From Nitrosomonas ureae (GTDB taxonomy: Bacteria; Pseudomonadota; Gammaproteobacteria; Burkholderiales; Nitrosomonadaceae), in the NCBI RefSeq assembly GCF_001455205.1, contig NZ_CP013341.1, positions 310,001 through 374,000 on the forward strand: a stretch of DNA of 64,000 nucleotides, read 5' to 3'. Shown here piece after piece: positions 34,465 through 44,707 of this stretch. Position 1 is the first letter of the stretch. Every line of letters begins with the position of its first letter. The notes beneath the pieces are model-generated. The model saw only the letters and a program-made list of their open reading frames with translations. It had not been told where the DNA came from and did no database searches. The position numbers and the translations under genes were made by a program.

Positions 34465-36531
34465 TCAAAGCGATTTAAGATATTCAACAAGATCGAGTCG
34501 TTGCTTTTTGGTCAAGGCTGGAAGGAACATCCCATCAGGCTGAGGCATTCTTCCCGAGGCGAACTCGTGACCGCCATTATTGTTACCCCAAATATGCGTG
34601 CGAAACAGAAAGCCATCATAATCGGTCGATTTTAATCCAACTTTTACTGGATCAAACTCGCGCGATCCCACCATAAATTCATCAGGACGATATTCTCCTT
34701 CGACAGGGTCACCAGGCCGACGTTTGGGAAGAAGCAAATCATACAAAGTTGGAACAGAGCCATTATGCAAATAAGGAGCGGTCGCCCAGATGCCATTGAG
34801 CGGACGAGCTTTGTAAGCCAGGATTGAAGCAAAAGGATTGTCGCTGGTATCGGGAGTATAATTGCCGTGTTTCAAGGAAGATTGCACTTCGTTATCAAAA
34901 AATGTATACGCAAAATCCAACGATCGTTCAACCCATCTGCGTACAAACCATTTGTCTCGATCAGGCGTCGTGACTACATTGCGCGTAGCGGAAGTTAATA
35001 ACGCCGCCGCTGGCGCTTGGCGTTGCAGCAAAAGATTACCTGTACTGACACCGACATATTGATTCCGCAAAATACCGCTATAGCCGGCATACTCAATACC
35101 GTTAGTAGCCATCTTGGAATCCGTTCCAATAGACGAAGTATCGATCATTTTAGCCACAACACGACGATCCGGATCGATGCGATCAATGTGTCCATGACAT
35201 GATGCGCAATATTGGGAAAATAGCTTCGCACCATTAACCATTCGCGCTCTATCGATCTTAGGTAAAATATGTTCAGGCCATTGCGGCGAGGTCAGTTTAC
35301 GTAGATGCTTCTCCACCCGGCGCAAATTTCGAATATCGATAGAGGATTGGAAATCAATATGTTTTGGGCCAAATCCTTGTCCGCCAATAACTGAAGACAA
35401 CGTGAAGCCATCTCTTTCCTGCCAATCCAGCGTGCCAAATACGCCAATCATTTGGCCCGCATTCCTGGCCATAGGGCCTAATCCGCTGTTATCGACTCTA
35501 CCATTCCATTGAACGTAGTCATGTTGTGGTATATCCCACAGAAACGGATAACTAACCGGTGCATCGGCTGGATTATAGATTCTGTTACGCAGCTGGATGA
35601 TCTGCTTGCTAGTCAAATATATTTGAATCCTTTCAATAATATGATCGCGATTTGTACTGCTGAGAACGGGTTCCACATTTGACATTATCTCAGCCAATTC
35701 CTCCGTGGTCAGAATCTCGGTGAGCAATTCACGTAATTGTTGTGCGCCCATAATATGCTCAAGCACACGATTATAGATTCTCCCAAATGCATCCAGTCGT
35801 GCATAGCCGTAGCGAGTTAATGGTCGGGTGGTATCTCTGGGAACATTGATGATGGTATAAGTTTTGATTCGCTGTGCGTATTTTTTAAGATCAATTAATA
35901 CATCCTCCTGATTCTTATATTGACCTTTCTCCAATACGTTAACAACAAAGCGATCACGTTTTTCCGAATTCTTCAGGGTGGCATACAATGCATCTGCCAA
36001 ATCAATCATAAAAGTTTCCATATCCGCATTTGCCGGACCACCATCAATGCGGATACCTACACCTTGATAATTGAGTTGAGTCGTATGGCAGGCTGCGCAT
36101 GTAAATCCCATAAATGCTTGGCTTTGGTATTCATCTCGCACCATGCCAACTGGCAAACCATCCGGATTGCTTATGGTTGGGCGTTGCGGCAGATAACCAT
36201 AGCGATCAATATTTTGATTATCGCGAAATAAATCAGATGAATCAGGTTGCTCGAGTACCAGAAAAAAACTGTAGGGTAATAAATTAGAGCCTTGCGTTGT
36301 ATTATAAAACCATAAGCTGTCAGATGCCGACCAACCTTGATCAAGGTAAATGGTTTGAAAAAATTGATCGCCAAATTTATCGGTACCGCTCGAAATAGCA
36401 CCACGGTCAGGATCATTATCACGAAATTCATACAGTCTTAGCAAGACTCCTGCCAGCAGCCAAACTACTGCCACCACACTGCATACCAGCAGGAATAGTT
36501 TGATCCACTGTAAAAAATAATTGGGCAACAT
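34465..36531 (-). CDS. RoxA-like di-haem c-type cytochrome, membrane anchored
   Basis: 688 aa. One N-terminal membrane segment (about 10-32) places the rest in the periplasm. Two haem-binding CxxCH motifs: CAACH at 145-149 and CASCH at 442-446. The long spacing, the LNGIWATAPYLHNGSVPTLYDLLLP block and the size match RoxA/LatA-type rubber oxygenases and related di-haem peroxidase-like proteins, rather than the ~330-aa classical cytochrome c peroxidase. Function in an ammonia oxidiser is unknown; polyisoprene cleavage is only the activity of the best-known member. It could use peroxide or oxygen on other lipids. Single-gene unit, convergent with DUF3579. Confidence 0.82.
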   Translation of the reverse strand: MLPNYFLQWIKLFLLVCSVVAVVWLLAGVLLRLYEFRDNDPDRGAISSGTDKFGDQFFQTIYLDQGWSASDSLWFYNTTQGSNLLPYSFFLVLEQPDSSDLFRDNQNIDRYGYLPQRPTISNPDGLPVGMVRDEYQSQAFMGFTCAACHTTQLNYQGVGIRIDGGPANADMETFMIDLADALYATLKNSEKRDRFVVNVLEKGQYKNQEDVLIDLKKYAQRIKTYTIINVPRDTTRPLTRYGYARLDAFGRIYNRVLEHIMGAQQLRELLTEILTTEELAEIMSNVEPVLSSTNRDHIIERIQIYLTSKQIIQLRNRIYNPADAPVSYPFLWDIPQHDYVQWNGRVDNSGLGPMARNAGQMIGVFGTLDWQERDGFTLSSVIGGQGFGPKHIDFQSSIDIRNLRRVEKHLRKLTSPQWPEHILPKIDRARMVNGAKLFSQYCASCHGHIDRIDPDRRVVAKMIDTSSIGTDSKMATNGIEYAGYSGILRNQYVGVSTGNLLLQRQAPAAALLTSATRNVVTTPDRDKWFVRRWVERSLDFAYTFFDNEVQSSLKHGNYTPDTSDNPFASILAYKARPLNGIWATAPYLHNGSVPTLYDLLLPKRRPGDPVEGEYRPDEFMVGSREFDPVKVGLKSTDYDGFLFRTHIWGNNNGGHEFASGRMPQPDGMFLPALTKKQRLDLVEYLKSL

Positions 36532-36855
36532 TTATTTATCCAAATTTACTATCTGTTCAGCAAGCATTCAGGAATGCTCTGTTTAAATCACGCACAACTG
36601 AAAAATCAGCTTACTACAGTTTCTTTAAAGTAATAAAATGCGACTTTATTAATGGCTAATTTTTATATTAGCTCATTATATATTTCATATAAGATTGAGC
36701 TATTGCGAATCAATTTCGATGTAAATAACCTGTGAAATAATTGTAATAAATTTAAGTGAATCGTGATTAAATTGCTCTTAGCTTTGCATCTGTCAAAGGA
36801 TTAATCAGAATTTCCTTCTTAAATACCCCCTGACAAGATTAAATTAAAGGATTCT
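36532..36855 (+). other. intergenic region before the RND efflux operon
   Basis: 324 very AT-rich bases between divergent genes, presumably carrying promoters for both. I could not identify a metal-regulator site or clear -35/-10 pair. Confidence 0.4.
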
Positions 36856-38271
36856 ATGCGAATTTCCCAAGTTAACCTTTTTTTACTCAGTATAAACTTA
36901 ATATTTTCTTCGATAACCTTAGCACAACCCATGGCTCCGCTTCCAATTGGAGCGGATTCATTAAGACAACCTGAGCATTCATCCCCTTCTGCGCATGAAT
37001 TATCTCCATCTATGGCGCCATTTAAGAGCGAATTACCAAGATCGCAAGTGCCTATGCCGACTGGAGAAGCACAAGGGCCGGTTGTACTTTATACGATTGA
37101 GGAACTACAACGATTAGGTTTACAAGCCAACGGTCTGGTGCTCGCAGCGCGATCACAAGTTGGTATGGCCAAAGGTGGAGTAATTGCCGCTACCGCGTAT
37201 CTCAACCCGGAAGTCATGTTCATGATGGGCCCCATGGATCGACGATTGCCGGAAAACCTGACAGGGCCAGCTAATGATCAACGCTCGATTACAGTTATCC
37301 AGCCGATTGAAAATCCTTTTATGCGAAGTGCGCGTATCGCTGCATCGGAAGCCATCGTCGATGCCAGCAGAGCTAGCTTGACTCAAGTCAGTACCGATTT
37401 ATCCGCACTATTGCGTGTTCGTGCCTATGAGTTATTGTTGCGACAAGATCAGGCCGCCTTGGAGCAAAATATTTACGATTTGATAAACACTGTACGACAA
37501 CGCATTGCAGTCAACGTCGAACGCGGCGAGCTTGCCCGCTTTGAACTCATACGTGCAGAAACTGAATTACAAAGCGCGGCCAATCGCAAGGAAGCGGCAA
37601 AACTTAATGCAGAACGTGCGAAAGTATTTTTGATGCAATTAACCGGAGGAACGTTACCCGCAAATTTTCAAATTAAAGGATCCTTAAAGGATCCGATCGA
37701 TCTTCCTTCACTGGAAGAGCTACGCAGCCAAGTACCTATCGTCAATCCGGATATAGTTCGTTTAGAAGCGGAACAAGCGCGTGCCAAACAGCGGATCAGC
37801 CAAGAACGCGCTTCTATATTGCCATCTGTTAATGTAATGTACACCAATTATCAGGATCAACAATTTACCTCCAATACTGCCGGGCTCAGCGTCAGAATTC
37901 CGATCTGGTATCGCCGCCGTGGTGAAATCGATACGGCTATCCACGATTCTGCTCGAATTCGAGAATCGCTCGAATATCGCCGTTACGAAATGGCTCAATT
38001 ATTCGAAGCAGCTTGGCAGGCTTATCAAATTGCCCAGCAGCGGGTAACGATGTTCGAGGGCGGTTTAATCAAGGAAGCGGAAAATGCAGTGAGAGTGGCG
38101 GAGGCAGCTTACAAATTTGGTGAACGTACTTTGATCGAGTTTTTAGATTCTCAGCGAATTCTCAGAGGAATTCTTTTTGACTCCCTGCAAGCCCGCTTTG
38201 AACTCCACTCAGCGGTTGCCGAAATCGATCGTTTACGCGCATATTATCCCAAGGAGTTAGTTGCAGAATGA
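36856..38271 (+). CDS. TolC/CzcC-like outer-membrane efflux protein
   Basis: 471 aa; outer-membrane channel of a tripartite RND pump. Signal peptide ends near SSITLAQP, followed by a Pro/Met/Ser-rich linker to about residue 75. Then come the two OEP repeats with long coiled helices (e.g. RIAVNVERGELARFELIRAETELQS and EAENAVRVAEAAYKFGERTLIEF), the latter a typical CzcC/TolC block. ATG overlap at its 3' end (ATGA) couples it to the adaptor gene. Pump specificity is argued under the RND gene. Confidence 0.9.
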   Translation: MRISQVNLFLLSINLIFSSITLAQPMAPLPIGADSLRQPEHSSPSAHELSPSMAPFKSELPRSQVPMPTGEAQGPVVLYTIEELQRLGLQANGLVLAARSQVGMAKGGVIAATAYLNPEVMFMMGPMDRRLPENLTGPANDQRSITVIQPIENPFMRSARIAASEAIVDASRASLTQVSTDLSALLRVRAYELLLRQDQAALEQNIYDLINTVRQRIAVNVERGELARFELIRAETELQSAANRKEAAKLNAERAKVFLMQLTGGTLPANFQIKGSLKDPIDLPSLEELRSQVPIVNPDIVRLEAEQARAKQRISQERASILPSVNVMYTNYQDQQFTSNTAGLSVRIPIWYRRRGEIDTAIHDSARIRESLEYRRYEMAQLFEAAWQAYQIAQQRVTMFEGGLIKEAENAVRVAEAAYKFGERTLIEFLDSQRILRGILFDSLQARFELHSAVAEIDRLRAYYPKELVAE

Positions 38272-39422
38272 AAATTATTTACTCGACCTTCAGTTTCTTA
38301 TTTATTGCAACACTACTGCTGGCAGGATGCGGCAGTACATCCGACGAACAAGTTTCCAAGCAATCCGAAGAAGAACGCGATATCAATAGCATTACTGTTC
38401 GCCCGGAATTGATCGACCGATTAAAAATCGGCAACCCATCCTTAATTGATCTCGCTGATAGAATACTGGTACCCAGCCGGGTTCAAGTCGATGAAGAGAG
38501 AACATCGCAAATCGGTTCTTACGTTACAGGGCGCATTATTAATTTATTCGTCATCCTGGGCGATTATGTAAAAGCAGGGCAACCGCTGGCTCGCATCACC
38601 AGTCCGGATTTAACGCAATCGCAATTAGCTTACCTCCGCGCCGCCTCGCGTGTCGTAGTCACTCAAAAATCGCTTGATCGCGCGCATCATTTATTAGCCG
38701 CCGATGCTATCCCGGTTGCCGAAGTGGAACGACGCCAATCCGAACTGGAAATTGCTCAGGCTGAATGGGGCGCAGCCAGCGATCAATTAAGACTGTTTGG
38801 CATGAATGAGTCCGAAATAAAGGAATTATCCAAAAAAGGAAAAATTCTTCCGTGGCTCGACATCAAAGCCACCCGGGAAGGCTACGTCATTGCACGTAAT
38901 GTGATTGTAGGCCAAGTTGTACAACCTGCTGACCCACTCTTTCAGATTGCTGATCTCTCTTACGTCTGGGTCGTTGGCGATGTACCTGAGCAAATTGCAC
39001 GCGACGTACGATTGGAACAACATGTAGAAATCAACGTGCCCGCGATAGGCGGTACTGATTTTGATGGCATCATAATATTTGTCTCGGATACGGTTAATCG
39101 CCTGACCCGTACCGTGATGACCCGCGTAATGGTGGAAAATCCGGAACGGAAATTGAAGCCGGATATGTTGGCCAATATGCACATCACTGATACACAACAC
39201 AAAACCCTGGTTGTCCCGGAAGCAGCGATTGTACGGGAATTAAACCAGGATTATGTTTTTGTCGCCATCAGCGATAACCAATTTCAACGCGTTCCTGTCG
39301 AACTGGGCCCTGAAGTGGCCGATTTCCGGCCCGTGCTTGATGGACTTACAATTGATCAACGCATTGTAATGGAAGGCGCCTTTCATCTGGATAGCGAGCG
39401 CAAGCTGGCTGAATTGGAGTAA
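38268..39422 (+). CDS. RND efflux periplasmic adaptor (CzcB/CusB-like lipoprotein)
   Basis: 384-aa membrane-fusion protein with a lipoprotein signal (LLLAGCGS). A biotinyl-lipoyl-like and alpha-hairpin region is visible (GRIINLFVILGDYVKAGQPLARI; the hairpin SQLAYLRAASRVVVTQKSLDRA), then beta-barrel segments (NVIVGQVVQPADPLFQIADLSYVWV). The WVVGDVPEQ block is common in CzcB/CusB proteins. It starts inside the stop of the outer-membrane gene and ends two bases before the RND gene, so the three form one operon. Confidence 0.9.
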   Translation: MKIIYSTFSFLFIATLLLAGCGSTSDEQVSKQSEEERDINSITVRPELIDRLKIGNPSLIDLADRILVPSRVQVDEERTSQIGSYVTGRIINLFVILGDYVKAGQPLARITSPDLTQSQLAYLRAASRVVVTQKSLDRAHHLLAADAIPVAEVERRQSELEIAQAEWGAASDQLRLFGMNESEIKELSKKGKILPWLDIKATREGYVIARNVIVGQVVQPADPLFQIADLSYVWVVGDVPEQIARDVRLEQHVEINVPAIGGTDFDGIIIFVSDTVNRLTRTVMTRVMVENPERKLKPDMLANMHITDTQHKTLVVPEAAIVRELNQDYVFVAISDNQFQRVPVELGPEVADFRPVLDGLTIDQRIVMEGAFHLDSERKLAELE

Positions 39423-39424
39423 TC

Positions 39425-42400
39425 ATGATGGCTGCTATTGTTCGTGCGGCATTAAACCAGCGTTTGCTGGTATTGATAATCGGTTTGATGTTGTGTGTCG
39501 CCGGTGGATTTGCCGCAAAAAACCTGTCGGTAGATGCTTTTCCTGATGTCACCAATATTCAAGTACAAGTCGCTACGGTCGCCATTGGCCGCAGCCCGGA
39601 AGAAATGGAACGGTTGGTTACGGTACCGGTCGAGATTGCCATGACCGGTTTGCCGGGATTGGTCGAGATGCGCTCAATGAATAAAAGCGGATTATCGCTG
39701 ATTACCTTGGTTTTTACTGACAAAACGGATGTATTTTTCGCGCGCCAGTTAGTCATGGAGCGCATTATTGATGTTACCCCGCGCTTAATACCCGGCATTA
39801 CACCTGTACTTGGACCGGTTTCCACTGGATTGGGCGAAGTTTATCAATATACCATCGAGCATCCGGACGATGGTAAACGCGCTCTCACGGTTGAAGAACT
39901 CACCGAACGCCGCACCGTTCAGGACTGGATAGTGCGTCCCTTATTACGATCAGTTCGCGGTATCGCGGAAATCAACTCAATGGGCGGGCACGTCAAGGAA
40001 TATCAGGTTTATGCTGATCCCAACAAATTGCGGCATTACGACCTGACACTCACAGATGTGGATCGTGCTCTGGCCAGCAATAATGCCAATGCCAGCGGAA
40101 ATATACTGGCATTGCATTATGAGCAATACCTGATCCGTGGCGTGGGCTTGATTGCTAGTCTGGATGACATTCGCAATATCGTACTCAGGGAAATGAATGG
40201 CGTACCGATTTATGTGCGCGATATCGGCGAAGTCACTTTTGGCGGCGAAGTTCGCCAGGGTGCCAGCATCAAAAACGGCTACACCGAATCGGTTGCGGGT
40301 ATCGTGATGATGCTGCGTGGCGGCAATGCCAAGGAGATTGTCGGTCGAATCAAGGAAAAAGTTGCTGAAATCAACGAACGTGGAATATTGCCGAATGGTT
40401 TGCAGATCGTGCCATTTTATGATCGCACCGATCTAGTGGATGGTGCGCTATCTACAGTACAAAGCACCTTGATGGAATCCCTGATTCTGGTTATCGTTGT
40501 ACTATCGATTTTCCTGGGAACCATTCGTACCAGCATCGTCGTTTGTTTTACCCTGATTATCACGCCACTGATTACATTCATGATAATGAATTACAACGAC
40601 ATGCCTGCCAACTTGATGTCATTAGGCGGATTAACCATCGCATTAGGCATGATGGTTGACCCCACCGTGGTAGTGGTTGAAAACATTTACCAACGCCTGG
40701 GCGAGGCAAAAGGCACCGGTCAATCCAAGTTTGATGTTATTGTTAATGCCGTTGCTGAAGTCGGCACTCCGGTTATTTTTGGCGTGTTTGTCACGATTCT
40801 GGTTTTCCTGCCCTTGATAACACTCGAAGGTATGGAGGGAAAAACGTTCAGTCCATTAGCTATGACAATTGCCATTGCCCTATTGGTGTCTCTCTTTGTG
40901 TCATTGCTACTATCACCTGTATTGAGTGATTATCTTCTACAAGGGGGAAGCGAACAGGACACAAAAATTGTCGCTGTCTTGAAAAACAGTTACCTTCGTT
41001 TCTTTGATCTAGCCATGCGCAATCAGAAAAAAACAATGATTATCGCAATCAGTTCACTGATATTTGCTTTTGCGTTGTTTCCCTTCCTAGGTACCTCTTT
41101 CATCCCGATTATGAAGGAAGGTGCTATAACACCGGTAATTATCCGCGCACCTTCCATTTCCTTGGATGAAGCTATCAAGATTGAAACCGAAGCAATGCAG
41201 TTAATTGCCGCGGTACCAGGAGTCAAAAGTGTCGTGTCCAAACTGGGTCGCGGTAATACTCCCGCGGATCCCGCGTCGCAAAATGAATCCGATCCGATTG
41301 CCGACCTGGATTTGGAAGGATCAGGCCGGACCCAAATAGAAATCGAGGAGGATATCCGCAAAGTATTAGAGGTATTACCCGGTGTGAATGTTGTCCTGTC
41401 GCAACCAATTGAACAACGGGTGGATGAGATGGTAACCGGGGTACGTTCGCAAGTGGCCATTAAAATTTTTGGCGATGACCTGGAGCAATTGCGTTTGTTA
41501 TCCGAGCAAGTAGCGCGCATTGTCAAATCCACAGCAGGTGCCAGAGATATCCGTATTGAACGGTTATCCGGCCAACAAGAATTGACAATCAACATTGATC
41601 GGCGGGCCATAGCACGGCATGGCATCAATGTTTCAGATGTCAACGAATTAATTGCCACAGCGGTTGGTGGTAAATTTGTCACCCAGGTTTTTGAAGGTGA
41701 ACGTCGCTTCAATTTGCTTTTAAGATTTCCTGAAGCATTCCGCATTGATGTAGAAGCCATCAAAGATCTCCTGTTAAGACCTGGCAATACAAACGTACAG
41801 AATGGCATGGCACAAGGCGGCATGCTGGTACCGCTCAGTGCCGTAGCAGAAATAAAAGTGATCGATGGCCCGGCGATTATCTCGCGTGAATTCGCCAAGC
41901 GACGCGTTGTGATTGGCGTTAATGTGCATGGGCGCGATATGGGTGGATTTGTGGAAGAACTGCAGGAGCGTACCGCCAAGGAAATCAAACTACCTTCAGG
42001 CTATTATTTTGTCTGGGGTGGACAATTTGAAAATATGCAGCGTGCGATGGCAACACTTTCAATAATCGTTCCTGTTACGCTGGCAGCTATTTTCTTCTTG
42101 CTGTTCATGTTATTCAATTCGGTCAAGCAGGCCATTTTGATCTATTTGGTATTACCCTTTGCATCTGTCGGCGGAGTTGTCGGGCTTTTTGTTACCGGTC
42201 AATACCTATCGGTACCGGCATCGGTAGGTTTTATAGCCGTATGGGGAACATCGATTCTGAATGGCGTGGTCATTATTTCTTTTATACGGGAATTGCGAAA
42301 TAAAGGCTTAACTGTAGAAGACGCGGTCAGAAAAGCCTGTGCGCAGCGCTTCCGCCCTGTCATGATGACGGCAGCCACAACTGTTTTAGGCTTAGCACCG

Positions 42401-42589
42401 TTTCTAGCAGCTACAGGGTTGGGTTCTGAAGTACAAAAACCCTTGGCTATCGTGGTCATATTCGGACTAACGACAGCAACTATGATGACCATGGTAGTCA
42501 TGCCAATGTTGTACCGATGGTTTGATGATAAAACTGATACAGCGCCGCTATCGGCCCAACCCGAAAAATTGCCCCCTCCGACAGCATGA
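39425..42589 (+). CDS. CzcA-type heavy-metal RND efflux pump
   Basis: 1054 aa, the proton-driven inner-membrane pump. Twelve membrane helices with two large periplasmic loops in the RND pattern. N-terminal VDAFPDVTNIQVQV is typical of the heavy-metal (HME) group, and TM4 reads GMMVDPTVVVVEN, with the Asp and Glu spaced as in CzcA/CusA-like pumps. In-frame blocks LGTSFIPIMKEGAITP and GAGARDIRIERL-type porter motifs are present. The metal (Zn, Co, Cd, Cu/Ag, Ni) cannot be assigned; no adjacent metal sensor is present. It is translated right after the adaptor gene. Confidence 0.9.
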   Translation: MMAAIVRAALNQRLLVLIIGLMLCVAGGFAAKNLSVDAFPDVTNIQVQVATVAIGRSPEEMERLVTVPVEIAMTGLPGLVEMRSMNKSGLSLITLVFTDKTDVFFARQLVMERIIDVTPRLIPGITPVLGPVSTGLGEVYQYTIEHPDDGKRALTVEELTERRTVQDWIVRPLLRSVRGIAEINSMGGHVKEYQVYADPNKLRHYDLTLTDVDRALASNNANASGNILALHYEQYLIRGVGLIASLDDIRNIVLREMNGVPIYVRDIGEVTFGGEVRQGASIKNGYTESVAGIVMMLRGGNAKEIVGRIKEKVAEINERGILPNGLQIVPFYDRTDLVDGALSTVQSTLMESLILVIVVLSIFLGTIRTSIVVCFTLIITPLITFMIMNYNDMPANLMSLGGLTIALGMMVDPTVVVVENIYQRLGEAKGTGQSKFDVIVNAVAEVGTPVIFGVFVTILVFLPLITLEGMEGKTFSPLAMTIAIALLVSLFVSLLLSPVLSDYLLQGGSEQDTKIVAVLKNSYLRFFDLAMRNQKKTMIIAISSLIFAFALFPFLGTSFIPIMKEGAITPVIIRAPSISLDEAIKIETEAMQLIAAVPGVKSVVSKLGRGNTPADPASQNESDPIADLDLEGSGRTQIEIEEDIRKVLEVLPGVNVVLSQPIEQRVDEMVTGVRSQVAIKIFGDDLEQLRLLSEQVARIVKSTAGARDIRIERLSGQQELTINIDRRAIARHGINVSDVNELIATAVGGKFVTQVFEGERRFNLLLRFPEAFRIDVEAIKDLLLRPGNTNVQNGMAQGGMLVPLSAVAEIKVIDGPAIISREFAKRRVVIGVNVHGRDMGGFVEELQERTAKEIKLPSGYYFVWGGQFENMQRAMATLSIIVPVTLAAIFFLLFMLFNSVKQAILIYLVLPFASVGGVVGLFVTGQYLSVPASVGFIAVWGTSILNGVVIISFIRELRNKGLTVEDAVRKACAQRFRPVMMTAATTVLGLAPFLAATGLGSEVQKPLAIVVIFGLTTATMMTMVVMPMLYRWFDDKTDTAPLSAQPEKLPPPTA

Positions 42590-42646
42590 CAATATTTTAG
42601 TCGGTCGCAAGCGGCCCATTATTGATTGCAGGGCTCAATACACATA

Positions 42647-44689
42647 TTATTTAACTACTATTTTTTGTACCTGCGTTGGCCAAACACCTTTCTCTATCAC
42701 CTGTCGGCCATCAAACGCAAGGTAGCTTTGTCGGCCGTAATGCGGCAACGGACGGATCAGAGCTTCAAGTGATGCAGCATCCTTTGCGGCAATAACCGTC
42801 ATGGAAGCTCCCTTCGCGCGAGCCAAAGTCCAAACTTGTGCGGTGCCTTTGCTGTTGATTTCATCCGGTTTGGCAGGTAATTGTTCAGCAGCAAGCCAGG
42901 CATCGACTTCCGAATCCAAACCGATAACCAGCACAGGTACACTGAAAAATGGTTCATCCGGTGTAATAATCTGCGGTTTGCGGTCTTGCAATTTGCTGGC
43001 AAGCGTTTCGGCAATTTTTCTAATCCCGGCATCAGAGGGCAATAGAACTGTCCGCGTAGCGGCATTAATCATCACTTCGCGCAGAATTGGCGGTGCTTCA
43101 CCGGGCGCCAATTGACGAAACAGGTGCAAATCCGGATCCAGTGAAACCGTTAACGGCTTATCCGCTAGCTTCAGCTTAAAAAGCTGTTGCTCTTGTTGTA
43201 AATCCAGTATGTGTGTTGTTGTGCCCTGCGGACTTTCAATTGCAACCGGGACACGCAAGTGATATACCGGCTCGGATTGTTTCAAAGCAATTGATAATTC
43301 ATAGTCGGAATCCGTCGCTATATTTTTTACATGGCTAATCATGATAGCCGGTGCGCCGGTGCGTTCCACCCATTGAGAAAAGAATAGCTGCAGATTCTGC
43401 CCTGAAATCATCTCAAACATTTTTTGCAGCTCTTGCCATGATGTAATTCTGAAACGCTGTACGCGCCACAATCCCTGAATACCGCGCTGAAAAACCGCGT
43501 CACCCAAATGATCGCGCAACATAAAGAAAAACATTGCGGCTTTGTTATAACCGACAACCTTAGACGCACCGCCGTGCATGCGTGAAGTAAACGCGGTCAA
43601 TGGCACATCCTGGCCTGGTTGCAAGGCGGCAAAATCACGCACCCACCCCAGTCTCATTTCACGTGCAGCTTCTGTGCTCTCTTGTTCTTTATAGGCATAA
43701 TCGGCCATGAACGTGGTCAGGCCTTCCGACCAGTTGCCGCTCGCATAATCCGGATAAACTCCATTGCCCCACCAATTGTGCAACACTTCATGGCCGAGTG
43801 AAGTATCGCGGATAAACGGCAATTGCAACACATCAATGCCAAGATAAGTCAATGTAGGCATGCCAAATCCGGTTGGCGTCGGGCTCGAAACCACGCTAAA
43901 TTCCCTATAGGGATACGCACCGATCCAGGATTCGTAAAGGTTCAAATAACGCTTCACCGCATCTAGATAATCCTTTGATAAGTTACTAATTTGTGGATGG
44001 AAATAGGTGCGCAGCTGAATCGGTTGATGATGTATGCTTTGGTGCATCTGTGTTTCGATCGCATACGGCCCAGCCATCAGATCAATTCCTTCGGCCGGAT
44101 GAGAGAATTCAAAGGAAGCGTGATAGCTTTGCTCCGACTCACTTTCCTTCACCAGCCGACCTGCCACCAAGCCCTTCTGACCGGACGGTAGTTCGATACT
44201 GACCTTATACCGTGCTAAATGCCCGGCTATGCGCGGATACCAATTCGATCCATCCGGCAGGAACGCACCGGATTCACCACTTGCTGCGACCGGCCTGCCC
44301 AATGTCTGCTGATGATCCAAAGAAGTATCCAATGCGGCCAATGTCCCTTTCCACCGTATCAGAAACTGGATTTGATGCCTGAAATGAAACGGAATGTTCC
44401 AAACATGTGCTTGGTTGGCTTGCTCACGGCCAATGCCCAATGGTCCATCATTAAACTCCGCCTGAGTCACTTCGTATTCCGCTCCCAGCATCAATTGCAA
44501 CTCTCTTGGTCTATGGACGGTAATCAGGCTTTTCCCTTCAATGGTACGATTCCCGGGATCAATTTTTACCGTGATATCGTATTCGACGTCATTAAACTTG
44601 ATCGGTACGGGTGCCGATAGAATCTGTTCCGACACCAGACAAGAAAACAAAAATAAACAACAACTTCTGATTAAACTATCCACTGTCAT
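42647..44689 (-). CDS. secreted M1-family metallopeptidase
   Basis: 680 aa with a signal peptide ending near EQILSAPV. The gluzincin motif is HEVLHNWWGN (about residue 299), followed 18-20 residues later by NWSEGLTTF, which supplies the third zinc ligand Glu. So HExxH-(18)-E of family M1 is complete. The usual GAMEN exopeptidase motif is not obvious; PTGFGMPTLTYLG occupies that position, so substrate specificity may differ from true aminopeptidase N. The N-terminal domain is a beta saddle; the ~150 C-terminal residues are an extra domain of unknown type. It lies 18 bases after the ChaN-like gene on the same strand. Confidence 0.85.
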   Translation of the reverse strand: MTVDSLIRSCCLFLFSCLVSEQILSAPVPIKFNDVEYDITVKIDPGNRTIEGKSLITVHRPRELQLMLGAEYEVTQAEFNDGPLGIGREQANQAHVWNIPFHFRHQIQFLIRWKGTLAALDTSLDHQQTLGRPVAASGESGAFLPDGSNWYPRIAGHLARYKVSIELPSGQKGLVAGRLVKESESEQSYHASFEFSHPAEGIDLMAGPYAIETQMHQSIHHQPIQLRTYFHPQISNLSKDYLDAVKRYLNLYESWIGAYPYREFSVVSSPTPTGFGMPTLTYLGIDVLQLPFIRDTSLGHEVLHNWWGNGVYPDYASGNWSEGLTTFMADYAYKEQESTEAAREMRLGWVRDFAALQPGQDVPLTAFTSRMHGGASKVVGYNKAAMFFFMLRDHLGDAVFQRGIQGLWRVQRFRITSWQELQKMFEMISGQNLQLFFSQWVERTGAPAIMISHVKNIATDSDYELSIALKQSEPVYHLRVPVAIESPQGTTTHILDLQQEQQLFKLKLADKPLTVSLDPDLHLFRQLAPGEAPPILREVMINAATRTVLLPSDAGIRKIAETLASKLQDRKPQIITPDEPFFSVPVLVIGLDSEVDAWLAAEQLPAKPDEINSKGTAQVWTLARAKGASMTVIAAKDAASLEALIRPLPHYGRQSYLAFDGRQVIEKGVWPTQVQKIVVK

Positions 44690-44707
44690 AGATTGAAATA
44701 AAAATAA

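Noticed and set aside
41023..41988. 321-codon minus-strand frame inside the RND pump gene
   Set aside because: Long but entirely within a well-supported gene and rich in Arg/Ser/Thr; it is a reverse-frame shadow.
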